Shown here piece by piece: positions 45,633-57,231 of a DNA stretch of 64,000 bases. The notes under the pieces are model-generated. The model saw only the letters and a program-made list of their open reading frames with translations. It was not told the DNA's origin and did no database searches. The first letter of the stretch is position 1. The number at the start of each line of letters is the position of its first letter. Source of the DNA: Hericium rajendrae (lineage: Eukaryota; Basidiomycota; Agaricomycetes; Russulales; Hericiaceae); the NCBI GenBank assembly GCA_033439255.1, contig CM065879.1, forward strand, positions 42,501 through 106,500. Direction: 5' to 3'. A program made the translations under genes and the position numbers.

Positions 45633-46206
45633 TGTAATGGGTGCCACGTGACGAGACGCAACGATGCGGACCTCTGAGGCAGCCAGGCCGGGGAAGGCCG
45701 CCTACTCGATTAGGTAGTCAAGCCACACCGGTTGAACCTACTGTACAGTATCTTGCGGACTTCAAATCTTATTCAGTAGGTACTTAGAGTAGCCCCAGGA
45801 GGGAAAAAGTCATCTGGTCAACTACCTTCTTTCGAATCTCATTTCCCTTCTTTCTTGTTTTCTCCCTCTCGAACGACGTCTGCGTGCACACTTCTAACGA
45901 GCGCCCGCGCCTTGCTTCCGAACGAGGAAGTCGAAGCGCACCCACAAACGCAAACCCGGCCAAAGGCCGTCCTTGGTGAGTGTACGTCTTCGACTCCTCT
46001 TCCTTTCACGACCGTCGTCCGAGGTACAAGGCGAGTTCGCCTGCCTCGTCCTCCGTCTCCTAGAAGCCTTCGTTGAGCTGAACTGAGATTTCTCGTTCGA
46101 CTTGGCTTGGGCGCCTCGCGTAGACTCGAGGGCCGCGTACACCTCAGTTCCCCAACGTCTGCTAGCCATGGTTAGGACTCCCAGTACTTGCGACCGTTGC
46201 GTCACA
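45633..46206 (+). repeat. Gypsy B 3' LTR
   Basis: 574 bp, beginning TGTAATGGGTGCC and ending GCGTCACA, followed by AGTCT. It is the partner of 33463-34036. Confidence 0.93.
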
Positions 46207-46211
46207 AGTCT

Positions 46212-48178
46212 GTAGCATTGCGCTCTATTGCAGCACTCATAGATCATCAAGAACTGGTCGAGTGCATTTTGGACCCAGGTTCTCAGGTCATCTCCATGTC
46301 AGAGAGCGTTTGCTATACCTTAGGCCTGTCGTACGACCCCATGATTATCCTCACTATGCAATCTGCCAACGGCGAACTTGATGACTCACTGGGCCTGTGC
46401 CGAAATGTGCCTGCAGTCTTTGGCAACATTGTTCTCTACCTCTAAATACACGTCCTTCGGTTGCCCGCCTACGATATCCTACTCAGACACCCCTTCGATG
46501 TGCTTACCGAGTCTGTTGTGTGCAGCTACCGCAATGAAACACAGACCATCACCATCTTCGACCCAAACACTAGCGAAGCAGCCACGATCCCCACCCACCT
46601 GTGCACTGACATTCAGTATACACTCGCAGCAAAGGAGGATTTTCGCGCTTCGATGATTTGATCGAAGATCAAGGAGAGGTCACCTTTATCATTGATTTTG
46701 ACTCGGAGATGCTGCAAATCACGGCTTACACTGCTATACCCCCAGAATGTTCCAAAAACCCAGAAAAATGCCAAGATCATCTTCAATCTCTTTATCTCTA
46801 TGCCTGTGATGCTTCGCTTCTCGACTCTAGCCTGGGGGGTCCTTCGCTTTCGGACACCCCTGATAAATCTAATTTGTTGTCTGCCTTTCTCTCTGCTACA
46901 GCCTGCAAGTCTGCTTCTGCTTCCAAGCAAGGTCGCCCGAGTCTGCCGCCTCCTGGCGTGATGGATACCAGTCCTCCTGTTGCCTCTTATGCCACAAAGA
47001 AATACAAGCCAGTTGCCCAAAAAGTCTGCCCAGTATTTACGGACCTCCTTGAGCATTTTCGGGTTCTCCATAACATCAAGGGCGATCCTCTCCAAGACCT
47101 GCCGGAGTTATCTCCCAATCTGCCCCTGTTCGCTCCCACCACCCGCTATACTGAAGAAAGAAAAGCAGTTATCGATCGCGCCCATCCAGAAGGTTTCCTC
47201 TGACCCGCCGAGCATGACCTACTGCACCATTTCATGTGCCTCCACGATACCGCCTTCGCCTGAGACGATTCAGAGCAGGGACATTTCCGTGAAGACTTCT
47301 TCCCCTCAGTGGTTATGCCGGTGATACCACACACCCCCTGGGTCTTGAAGAACTGTCCAATCCCACCAGGCATCCATGACAAGGTCTGCGAGATCATCTG
47401 TACCAAGATTGCCGCTGGCGTATATGAGCCTTCGTCATCATCATATCGCTCACGCTGGTTCTGTGTCACCAAAAAGGATGGTACAAGCCTGCGCATTGTG
47501 CAGTCTCGAACCACTCAACAAAGTCACCATCGCTCACTCAGGCATCCCGCCTTTTACTGACCAGCTCACCGAGCAGTTCACCAGGCGTGCTTGCAGTGGC
47601 ATCTTCGATCTCTACATTGGTTACGACGAGCGACTCTTGGCGGAGGAGTCCCACGACATGACCACATTTGAAACCCCATTTGGGCCCAAACGGCTCGTTA
47701 TGCTGCCCATGGGGTGGATGAACTCCGTGCCTATCTTCTGTGATGACATTACCAAAATCCTCTGGCCCAAAATCCCAGCTGTCACCATGCCCTATATCGA
47801 TGATGTCCCCATTAAAGGCCCAGCTACCTGTTACAAGTTGCCCGGCAGAAATTTTGAAACTATACCCTGGAACCCCGGTATCCATCGCTTTGTCTGGGAA
47901 CACTTCCAGGGTGCAAACCGTGTCGTCCAATGCATGAAATATTGTGGTGGTACCTTCTCAGAGAAAAAGACTGTCCTTTGTGCACTGGAGATCATCGTCG
48001 TCGGCCATAGATGCATGCCAGTGGGCCATTTGCCAGAACTCAGCAACCTTGCCAAGGTCAGCGACTGGCAACCTTGTACCGACCTCTCGGACGTTTGCAC
48101 TTTTCTTGGGACCATTGGCATGGCCTGCATCTTCATCAAGAACTTTGCAAAATGTGCTCATCCACCTTATGCATATCA
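46212..48178 (+). pseudogene. Gypsy A protease and reverse transcriptase, decayed and 3'-truncated
   Basis: Continues the gag frame of 31288-33462. The protease has LDPGSQVISMSE (DPGS instead of the usual DSG/DTG). A TAA interrupts at 46443-46445. Frame shifts lie near 46640 and near 47500, and TGA codons at 47201-47203 and 47261-47263 sit where TGG would fit. The reverse transcriptase is recognisable from WVLKNCPIPPG through FETPFGPKRLVMLPMGW, with catalytic MPYIDDVPIKG near 47790. It breaks off after FIKNFAKCAHP at about 48162, where the KDZ copy with its 16-bp flank begins. Non-functional. Confidence 0.82.
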
Positions 48179-48703
48179 TAGGATTAATCCAACCCATAAG
48201 TTGTAAGGGGTGATGGATCGATCCAACCCACAAGTTCTAAGGCAGATACCCACCCTATATAAATGTAATCGGATATGTTCAAATATCCATTGTTACAATC
48301 TGATGCAATCCAATCCAATCTGATCCAAGTTTCTGCATGCACTATCAATCAGATGAGAGTATGGCAGTCAAAATATAATAGATAAATCCAATCCAATCCA
48401 ATCCGGACAATCTAATCACTGTTAATATATATTCGATGCAATCTACTCTCGTGGATCAATCCAATCCAATCCTAAGTCACGATCTGATCCTACATGCTCA
48501 CAAATAATCTATTAATCTGACTTGCGTGATCCAAACCAATCCGAACCCATACAAACGTATCCGATGGCATCCGATCTCTACAACTCGATCCAATCCAATA
48601 CCGGGCGACTTAATCCGACCATACCTGAACACAAGTCATCTCATCCGAAGCCATCCAATCCAACATCATCCAATCCAACGTCATCCAATCCCATGCCATC
48701 CCA
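48179..48703. repeat. KDZ terminal inverted repeat, gene C end
   Basis: Inverted partner of 60789-61315. It starts TAGGATTAATCCAACCC and its inner part is dense in ATCCAATCC words (same motif as GGATTGGAT on the other strand). From 48704 to the gene C stop (48797) there is only spacer. Confidence 0.85.
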
Positions 48704-48796
48704 TGCCATCCGATCAAACAGTACATCCATGTTGGCAAGGAATACTATATGACCCTGGAACCGTTATAAGCCTTATTTCATGCTGAACATATACCA

Positions 48797-51332
48797 TCAG
48801 ATAATATCATGTAGTTGTGAGTCTGACACTAACTGTGTTGACCGACGAGGGGCAGAGGTGCCAGCCTGTGTATCATTGTTCTTGGCACTCGTGCGCATCA
48901 CAGGCTTCCTTGCGTGGCTTGTTGCACTAGAACAATGTCAGCAGCAGTCTATAGTAAGGAACAAAAGGAGTACGTACCTTTCTTGCCCTCTCTTTCGCTT
49001 CGCGGGCTCTTTGGTAACCGACTCATCTTCATCAACCTTGCGCTTTGTCCCTCGCTTCGGCTTTGAAGGTTGTGCAAGAGCCAGCTTCTCTTCCTGAGCC
49101 TTCGGCTTTGTGACTCGCTTCAGTCTTGCAGGTTGTATGGTGAGTGGCTGCTCTTCGTCCGCCTTGTGCTTCGCGGCTCTGCGAGTCGAAGACCGCCTCT
49201 CTGCCACTGCTTCCGTGTGTTTCCCCAATACCACGCACTGACCTCGTTTGTCTGATGGCTGGTTGTCTTTGCCTTGATGGCTGGAAGACTTGCTAGCCTG
49301 GTTAATGTGCCGACTTCTTGGCAGCATCCTGTCTGGGTGTCAGCCGGTGTCAGTGTCAGTGGCGGCGGAGTCCTGGTTAGTCTCATCGTCACCCTCATCG
49401 CTGTCATCGGCGGCAGCGATGGCAGCATTCGGAGGTGACATGGGCCTCGGCTTCTCAGTCTGGTTTCGTGACGATACTAACTCGTCTATCTCCAGCGCTG
49501 ACTCGATCTCCAGCGCAGACCGCTCAGTCTCAGAAGGTCCAATGTCTTCGCTCGCAGATTTTGAGCGATGCACAGCACGCATCGTTGAAATACTGGCGAT
49601 AGGAACAGGTGTATGCACTCAAGATGCTTGCGAAGGACCTGGTGCCCGTAGTGGTTGCTGCACTGGAGTTGTATCTCACCTCGCAGATATTCTGCCACGA
49701 ACTGGGGTTCGCAGAGCATCATCGGGCGATGCAGGCCGTGATGTCAGAGTCGTCTTCACAGGTTGAGGCTTCCGTGCAGGAACTGGTACGGGACGTGGGC
49801 GAGGAGGTGGGGGTGGTGTTGGAGAGAGTGGCTGCGATGGCAGGCGATCAGTCCCAGGACTGTCCTCCCGAACACCAGTACCTAGGCTCAGAAGCTGACG
49901 CCCCTCATTCTCCACGATAAATGCAAATGGGTATGGTTCGTCTGCACTCGCATTTTGAATGATATCAGCCAGCTCGAAAACGTCACGTGGATTCATTTTT
50001 GTCGGTTCCAGAGTCTTGAAATGGCTGAACTCTTTTGCATTTCTGATGAAGGCGGCTCTGTGCTCGTTAATGAGTGCCCATGGGACCTTCCTGTATGCTG
50101 CCCCATTCGGTGCACAACGAGCTAGGGAGCAGAACATTTTAATTAATTGAATTCAATGCGAAGAATGTATGACATACCCCATAACCCTTCAAATATTTCC
50201 TGAAGAACTTTGCCTAGATCTAGGGGCGTGATGGTTTCCATTTCCAAGGAAGGTAGTATTGGGCACCCGCTTGAATCAAATTCAATGCTACCGTGCGTAT
50301 CATCTTCGGGCTCTTTGCTTTCCCGAACTGGCAGCGTGATCAGTGCCAAAAGGATGACAAGCAAGGCATGATACATACCTGGAAGAACTTCCTCTGCCCA
50401 TTCCTTGAATTGCCGTCAAAACCCGTTTTTATAACCTTCGATCCTATCTGCCCCAAAACCCATAGAACCATCTTGCACCGAGGTGCTGCATACAACGATA
50501 GCACATGAGTATGTATTTGAAAGCAGCAGCGTGATAAAACAAAGTACGCACTGGAATGTTTTAATTCGCCCCTCGGCATTCCTGAATGTACCTTGAACAA
50601 AAAACACCACGTCGCCGTATTGGTTCCAATCGTACCCGCACAATGGTGCAAGTGCACCTACAACAGCAGGGAGAATCTCGGGTTGGTTACTATTTGACGA
50701 AGTGAGCAATGAGTAACATTGAAAAATATTCGTGCTCACTCGTAAACGTGTTTCACAGGCGGAGGCTTGTTGCGCTCCTCATTCTGTTGCCCGGCCTTCG
50801 CATGCCACTCCATTTTCTCATCTGGCGTGAGTTCCAGCCAGCTATCCCTTGCCGCTTGCCTCCACAATTTGAGGTTGTCTTGCTCGCCTGTCTTCTCTCG
50901 GAGATCTTGCATTCCATCACGGATTTGAACGGCCTGTGCAATACGAAACAAGAACTCGCCGTTTGTCTGCCTTGGCTTCTTCGGTGGTTTCACCACCACT
51001 GGCCTGCTCTTCCCAGCTTTAGACCCTTGATTATAGAACCATCGCTTGATTTTCTGTAGACAGAAGACATATGATTTTATGATCAAGGCGAAAATAAGCA
51101 ATCGAAAACGTACCTCAAAAACTTCCGTACGGCTCGTGGTTTTCATGAAGTGGGTATGAAAGTCATCGAGGACTGTCTGCCTCACCCAGTGAGACTGGTC
51201 TCCTTTCGCAAGTGAATTATCTTGCAATGCAAGGAAGTCGGGGAGGTACTTTGTTTGGAGCCATTGTTTTTCTTCATCATTAAGGGAAGCTGCCTTCGCG
51301 ACATTGCCATCGTCGGCATTGACTGAAGGCAT
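48797..51332 (-). CDS. KDZ-element accessory gene C, right copy (704 codons, one in-frame TGA)
   Basis: Same exon plan as 14992-17527, ATG at 51332 and stop at 48797-48799. The N-terminal EEKQWLQTKYLPDF block, IKRWFYNQ, the HMG-like segment, the Pro-rich linker and the basic KRKRG tail are all kept. The TGA in exon 4 (plus-strand TCA near 50415) is present here as in the left copy, so it predates the split of the copies. One plus-strand neighbour effect: the frames on the opposite strand are open too and were ignored. It is the gene nearest the terminal repeat. Function unknown; a nuclear DNA-associated role is inferred from the basic tail. Confidence 0.6.
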
Positions 51333-51919
51333 GAGATGGATGCACGTTAAGCAATGGAAAGTAGTGGGGGGGGGGGCAATGACGGTACTTTCGATAATAG
51401 ATGAGAGTCAAGAGGCGAGGAAAGCACACATGCTTCGGCGATGCGCTGCTTATATGGATAAGTACGATTCTATTGTTGGCAAGGTGGCAATGTACGATTG
51501 TCTCAATTCAATCCATGATGGATGCCATTGTGGTGATGACAATGCACAATGTGGCCTGTACCATGATCTGCGCACTACAAAAGGGTAAGTCTGCAACGAA
51601 CAATTGTTGCATACCATTGTCAAAGACAATCCATTCGGAGCCAGTCCGACTGATCCCAAATCCACACGGCCAACGAGGCAGAGCGCTTTGGTCCATCAAT
51701 CCGATTACCCGCTAACCGACTCTAACCATTGCCATTTTGCCACATTGAGACGCGGTGGATGACCGGTGACCGGTGACAAGGATCTGTTCTCGAACAGATT
51801 AGTCAATCATTTTGTTTCTATGAACTTGAACTGCAGAGTGCTAGTGATGCATAATGTGACAACCGTAAAGCGTACAGTAAAATACAAATGCAGTAAAGTC
51901 AACGTATGGAAAAAATGGA
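51333..51919. promoter_or_regulatory. Intergenic region between accessory genes C and B, right arm
   Basis: Counterpart of 14402-14991. It holds an 11-G run at 51366-51376, the TGACCGGTGACCGGTGAC tandem near 51760 and CTGTTC..GAACAG near 51785. Presumed gene C promoter; no gene is supported. Confidence 0.4.
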
Positions 51920-53177
51920 TTAATGATGTCCAACCCTATCCGTTGGAGATGATAGCAGAGGAGGAGAGGATGATCTGAAATGTGAGGAAGGGCCCGCCAT
52001 ATGGGCTGAGGCACACATAGCCCGGGATGCTCCTTCATTCAAAATATGCTGTGTATGGTCCTCCCAATCGATCATGTGCCTCACACCTCGAGCGCGCAAG
52101 AGGACCAATCCCCCATCGACCACAGCTATTGGGGTATCCCACCGCAAGGCCAGCCATTTCCGCATAGACTCGGCATACCGCTCGACAGGTCCGTCCAGTC
52201 CTATTGCTCCCAAAGCCAGCTTGTGATCATTGAGAATAAGACGTTTTCCCCGTCGGGTGCACACGGCTTCCATTGATGGAGAATCAGTATCCTGAATTAA
52301 GTCAGTCCAGGAAAGCAGAAAGCTCGAGGAGTCAGCTCACAGAATACCATGCCATTACAGTGACTACAACATTGTCGTCCAAGTCAGGAGACTTGGATGA
52401 GTGTACCAATCGGGCGGACATCTTCTCTAAGTTGCGAGGTACCGGTACGCTTGATGTGGCAGTGCATACGCCGCCGAGTGATAAATTGTCGTCTTCACTG
52501 TCGGAGATCTCAATTAAGGCTTCCTGATCAGCAGCCTTCCGATGGCGCTTGTCGTCCAGCTTTACGCGTACGGCTGACGGCGTATCACAGAATTCCATGT
52601 CCGTGTCACTATCATCATTCTTCGTCAGGGATGGGTGTCCCGTAGCGCCATCGGAAGTGGTTGTCGAGGCTTGGTGATCCCGTGCCTTTGGCTTCAATTC
52701 ATCCTTGATGAGCCACCAAGATGCGAGCAGTTCGGTGCGAAGAACGAGGTCTGGTGATAGGCATGGTGTGAGCCACTCAAAGCAGCGTCGCGACCCTTTG
52801 CCGCTGATAGGGATACACTACCAAAGAAGTTAGGGATTGGAGAAGGATTTCATAAATGCATTACTTACGAGTCGATACCAATGCCCAGCATCTAGAATAT
52901 CTGTATCTCCCACAGCGAGACGAGGACCAGTAGTCCTGTAGCCCGTATGTGTGTGCTTGACAGCGATTGGAGGTTTCGCAGCTAGAACCTCCAGACCGCT
53001 GCGAATGCGTCTCTGGTTTTCCTTCCGCTTCTCTGTCTTCGTGCTGATTAGAGTTGAGTCCGAGTTAGCTTTGGAGGTAGTCGGGTCAAGGCGACGTGCA
53101 GGTTTGGGGCCTGCTCGATGTCGTGTGGGCATGTAAGGGGTGGGTGCAGTGATGAGGGGGTGGGAAGCTTTCGGCAT
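51920..53177 (-). CDS. KDZ-element accessory gene B, right copy (385 aa, uninterrupted)
   Basis: Proposed exons on the minus strand: 53177-52869, 52817-52341 and 52291-51920, total 1158 nt, 385 aa. Introns are GTAAGT...TAG and GTGAGC...CAG. The ATG at 53177 (MPKASHPLITAP) is the first in frame. The N-terminal part is basic (RRIRSGLEVLAAKPP), the middle is acidic with LIEISDSEDD, which resembles a SUMO-interaction motif, and the C-terminal exon contains RRGKRLILNDHKLALGAIG. I know no family for it. It lacks the 6.1-kb insertion of the left copy, showing the original structure. Its promoter would lie in the 307-bp gap to gene A. Confidence 0.66.
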
Positions 53178-53484
53178 GGTGAGGTGAGAGCAGAGACGGT
53201 AAGATTTTGCATACTCTACCAGCGATATAAAACCAACGCGCTGCTTTCGGGCAGTAAGCGGGCAATCTCCAACAATAGAACAATAAAATGACTTAGCTTC
53301 GACCAATGTACTCGGTGCTTTGACATGACAACCATAAAGACATGTGTGGACTTGCCTCACAATTGTGGCTCAAGAAATGTGCCACTTGTGCTAAGGAATA
53401 TTGGTGGGGCAAATGGACGATGAATGACGTCCTGAATCATAGAAATCAAACGTCACTGGGATACAAGATACAAACTGCTGGTAA

Positions 53485-55560
53485 TTATCTATGATGCTGG
53501 CAACATATCTCTTGGATGGGAGGAGTGGGGAGTAGGGGTGCCGGGAGATATCCTAGATGATCAACAAAAGTCTGTATATAGAATGTCAGTAATTGGCGCT
53601 CCACACTCTGAAATGACTGTTCATCTAGCATGTCCAAGTGCACATCTCGCATATGGGAGACTCTCTGCCATTTTTGCTTATCAAAGCCCGGCCAATGTTG
53701 CAAGACGTCTTTCAATGCTGCCGCCCATTCAATGCGCCTCGTCCATTCAAGCTCGTACAGAGCCTGGCGCCCATCGCTTGTCGACCCAAGAAAAGTTTTG
53801 ATAGACCTTTGCAGATCGTTGTTCGAGATGGATGTAGATGAGGGATTGATGCATTTCGCATGCATTCCATCAAAATCTGACTGAATGGTCTGGCAGACTA
53901 AGTGGTACAAGACCGCATAGCGAGTATCCGGGTCGTTCGCAGCATCATCATCAACAGGGCAGCCACAGTCTAGGGACGAGATCGCTTTGTTGGGATTCGC
54001 AATGATGGCATCGTTGTCGGGGCCGAAGATGACAGAACCCCCATAGAGCCAAAAGTGATCCGGGTCGTAGGCAGGGTCAACGGCTGAGTCGAAAGCTTCA
54101 CCTATGATAGGCCACTGGCACCGCCAATACGAATCCCCGAGGATGCGCTTCCAATCACGGGTATTGAGACCAAGTCCGTTGCGAGCAAATCGTCGATCTA
54201 GCGCATGTCGTAAGAGCAGAGTGTGTCGGAAGAATATGGTTTGATTGTCAGAAGTAGGGCCCCAGAAGAGATGAAAAGGAGGAACTTGGAAGAGGCGTGA
54301 AGTGCCGATGTCCTTCATCGTGTGAGGGTTGACCATATACATCGCATTCCGATAAATTTCGATGGGCCGACGCATCCACGATGGTGGGTCAGAGGTATTG
54401 TACCACCGTTGCCATTCGTTATGCGGGATGTCCGGCTTTGGCTGTCGAGACTGTGCTACACGTAGAAGGTGAGTCCAAACGCAACACAGGAGCTAAAGTA
54501 GATATGTACCTGTTGATACCCGCTCTTGCTTCTTCAGAATCGCTTTGTACTCGTCCATGGGGTTGAAGTGATCATCTCGAGGGGCACATCCCCATGCCGC
54601 AGCCTCGAAGTTTCTCGCATCCTTGATGAGTGGGGGATACCACCAATGGGGTCCGTTGTGCTTAAGCGTCGCTTCAGGCCATGGAGCAAATTTGCATCGA
54701 ATATCCTGCGGCGTCATTCGAGTGATTTTCTCCGAGTCCAGAGTCCATTCATCGGCCTTGACAGTGATGTAGACAGCAACCCCCAACTTGGCCAGTCCTG
54801 AATAGATGACAAGATCTGGTGCATAGATGCCCCGACATCTGCTGCGATGTGCCCGAACGGCAAGGCTATCCTTTCGTATGGATTCGGGGATATGACAATC
54901 CGACCACCATTCATCAAATGCTACCAGCTCCAGAAGAGAACACTGGAGGTGGCGGAAAACAATGATGAACTCGCGCCATGCACGCACACCACGTTTGAGT
55001 ACTTCGTAGCAATCCAGAGCCCGCGCGCATGCACTATGGGGCAATGTGATATGTTCCATCCCTTTGGTAGTCTGGATGACTGGGAAGACCCGTCTTGTCA
55101 TCTCGGTTGCCCATTCCCATTCCTCACGAAAAGCGGCAAGGACAGATGGCTCGGCGACATGCTTTTGGCGATCATCAGGGTGTGGTATCCACATTTCCTT
55201 CGAAACAGCACATCCGAGGACAGCATGGCGCTCACTCGGACTCATGAACAGTACAGGGATATATGCTAGGAAAGGAGCGGAGACATTGAAGGCCTGCAGA
55301 AACCGAGTCCATTCATGTGTGCCCCATAACCCATCCAACTGGAGCTGAGGCATCACAGAACTGTCTAGGGGCATGGGGATCATTCGCGTATTTGCAGCAA
55401 TGATGAGCTCCTCGGAGGACTGTAGTGGTGTCCACACCGAGTACGGAAAGGAGAAGGTCTACAATGCATTATTTCCATCGTCAGACACGATACATAAAAA
55501 AACCCCGAAGACAGATATACAATGTACCTTTGGACGTCGAGAAGATGATGGCTGAGCCAT
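53485..55560 (-). CDS. KDZ-element accessory gene A, right copy (650-aa unknown protein)
   Basis: Exons mirror those of 4677-6752: ATG at 55560, first exon 55560-55528 (11 codons), then two long exons to the stop at 53485. No stop or shift is seen. Of about 15 amino-acid differences from the left copy in the second exon, all that I checked come from CpG transitions. In one case (His in left, Cys in right) both copies have decayed from the same Arg codon on different strands. It is the gene nearest to the shared control region, divergent from the transposase, so the two are likely co-regulated. Function unknown. Confidence 0.74.
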
Positions 55561-55634
55561 GTCGAGCGAAATAGGACTCCGGAAGATGGACGAGATGATA
55601 GTTGAAAGCACAGAAACTAAGCGAAAGGAGCCAA

Positions 55635-56499
55635 AGTAACGTAAAAAAAGTGTCTATCCCCTTGACGGCGCACAGCAATTCGTGCTCACGAAGACCCGAA
55701 AGGGTTGGAGCGACAGGTCTGCTGCACACCAGGGAATCAACACACGAAGAAGGGAAAAAAAAGCCGATATGTGCCCAGGATGGTGTGGTTGTGCCAACCG
55801 ATGGGCCCTCACGGCGGACAAACGTTGTCTGACCGCAAAGGTGACCACCGACGTGACAGAGAGTCGACTCCAGCGGGGGAAGAAAATGAGAACGAAGCAG
55901 ATGGAATCTAAGAACAAAGTTTAGCTGCTAGGAACGTAAAGAGGATGGACTTACTGTGTGGACGGCCGTCCTGCCCGTATACTCAGTACTGCCGCTTGAT
56001 GGAAGGACGTGGTGGTATGTTGAAGTGGGACCCGGGATCGAACGCCTGATCGAACGCCTGACATAAGCAACTGGCAAGCCACCATGACATAAACAACTAG
56101 CAAGCCACCATAAGGTAAGCAGCTAGCAGCCTCTTCATCCGTCATAAGATAGGCCTCACTGGGCAGCAACACAGATTCGCGTAAGGTAAGTCTATCTGCC
56201 TGTCATTCATTGTAACTGCGTCTCTTCCACAGGCCCCAATTTCTACCCCCACCATCCCCGGAGTCGACTCTTTGTCACATCGGTGGTTACCCTCGCGCCA
56301 GACAACGTTTGTCCGCCGTGAGGGCCCATCGGTTGGCACAACCACACCATCCCGGGCGCATATCGGCTTTTTTTTCCCTTCTTCGTGTGTTGATTCCCTG
56401 GCGTGCAGCAGACCTGTCGCTCCAACCCTTTCGGGTCTTCGTGAGCACGAATTGCTGTGCACCGTCAAGGGGATAGACACTTTTTTTTTGTACGTTACT
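55635..56499. repeat. Internal foldback (about 240-bp inverted arms), right copy
   Basis: AGTAACGTAAAAAAAGTGTC at the left edge mirrors GACAC...TACGTTACT at the right edge (56499). It is the same element as 3737-4602 with a few CpG and length differences, including one base missing next to the second dyad. It sits between the divergent gene A and transposase promoters. Confidence 0.7.
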
Positions 56500-56613
56500 A
56501 TAGCTCTGTGATTTTGGTTCTGGTTCTGCTGTCGTATTCCCTACTCTATATTCCGGACTCGACTCTCTGTCGTTTCAATGGTGCCTCCTGCGGCTAGACA
56601 ACGTTTGTCCGCC
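55813..56613. promoter_or_regulatory. Three copies of a GACAAACGTTGTC-type dyad (right arm)
   Basis: Copies at 55813-55836, about 56297-56318 (inverted) and 56590-56613 (inverted). The arrangement is the mirror of the left arm. The middle copy has lost one base of its CCGC arm. Candidate operators or transposase sites. Confidence 0.5.
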
Positions 56614-56945
56614 ACGAGAGCCCATTGATCGACACAATCACACCCTCCCCGGTGCAAATCATTCCCAGGCGCAAATCATACAAATCGCGTGCTATGACCT
56701 TTTGGCCATAAGTTCACTATTTGCATCGCTCTGGATGAGGGTTATTCAATAGTGTTCTATTACTCTGATATACGGATTGCAGCTGAACTCCATGGTCAAG
56801 TTTGCAGAGCTGGTTGGTCGGCCTGTGCTTTGAGAGATCAGTAAGTGTCATGGTTTCCTATCTCTTCATTGTTACTCAATAGTTGTTTTTTTTTGACGCA
56901 ATGACTTTTCACCGCCGTGTCATGGTGCTGTGGTAATGTGAGACT

Positions 56946-57047
56946 GCGGGTCCATAACGATTGCCACATCGTGAACAATGTGCATAATGCAAGGCTGCGG
57001 GTCCACAATGATTGCCACACCGTGAACAATGTGCGGGGGCTCAGATT
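56946..57047. repeat. Two tandem 51-bp units in the transposase leader, right copy
   Basis: Units starting GCGGGTCCA at 56946 and 56997, each ending GAACAATGTGC. Counterpart of 3202-3303. The frame through them is open and continues into the transposase exon, but the ATG at 57232 is the more natural start. Confidence 0.6.
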
Positions 57048-57231
57048 CTGTGTAGCGCCTTGCCCTGCCAACCGCAATAGTCGGAGTAGGCCACAGTTGC
57101 TTTTCACAATGTTATTATCTGTGATATATACATGTCCCTACCCTGTCAGTTTCTGCTTGCCACTGCTTCATCTCGTCTGCTCCTGTTGTCCTGCTTCTCA
57201 GCGTGTGTTCGAGATTCCAGGTCCGTCTCTC

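Larger units (their letters stand above)
33463..46206 (+). mobile_element. Gypsy B: LTR retrotransposon (chromovirus) with extra downstream ORF
   Basis: 574-bp LTRs at 33463-34036 and 45633-46206 start TGTAA and end TCACA. The 5-bp target duplication AGTCT is at 33458-33462 and 46207-46211. Internal order is gag with CCHC knuckle, protease, reverse transcriptase, RNase H, integrase with C-terminal chromodomain, then an 882-codon ORF. That order with a chromodomain identifies a Ty3/gypsy chromovirus. Gag-pol reads as one long frame broken by six TGA codons, about three small indels and a solo-LTR insertion, so this copy is inactive. It landed inside gypsy A gag-pol. Confidence 0.93.
30651..48178 (+). 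mobile_element. Gypsy A: dead Ty3/gypsy element, split by gypsy B and cut by the right KDZ copy
   Basis: Fragments: gag with a CCHC knuckle (31288-33462), then, after the gypsy B insertion, protease and reverse transcriptase (46212-48178). Removing 33463-46211 (gypsy B plus one copy of the AGTCT duplication) makes the reading frame continuous. The element ends inside the connection after reverse transcriptase, at the edge of the KDZ element; RNase H, integrase and the 3' LTR are absent. The 5' LTR is not defined because its partner is missing, so the left boundary is approximate. Confidence 0.75.

Noticed and set aside
33463-46206. RIP (repeat-induced point mutation) as the mutational cause
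   Set aside because: RIP favours CpA in ascomycetes; here the LTR changes are at CpG, which fits methylation-linked deamination.
46188-46211. Start of the gypsy A pol frame inside the gypsy B 3' LTR
   Set aside because: Chance in-frame codons of the LTR end and target duplication; the native frame continues from gag.
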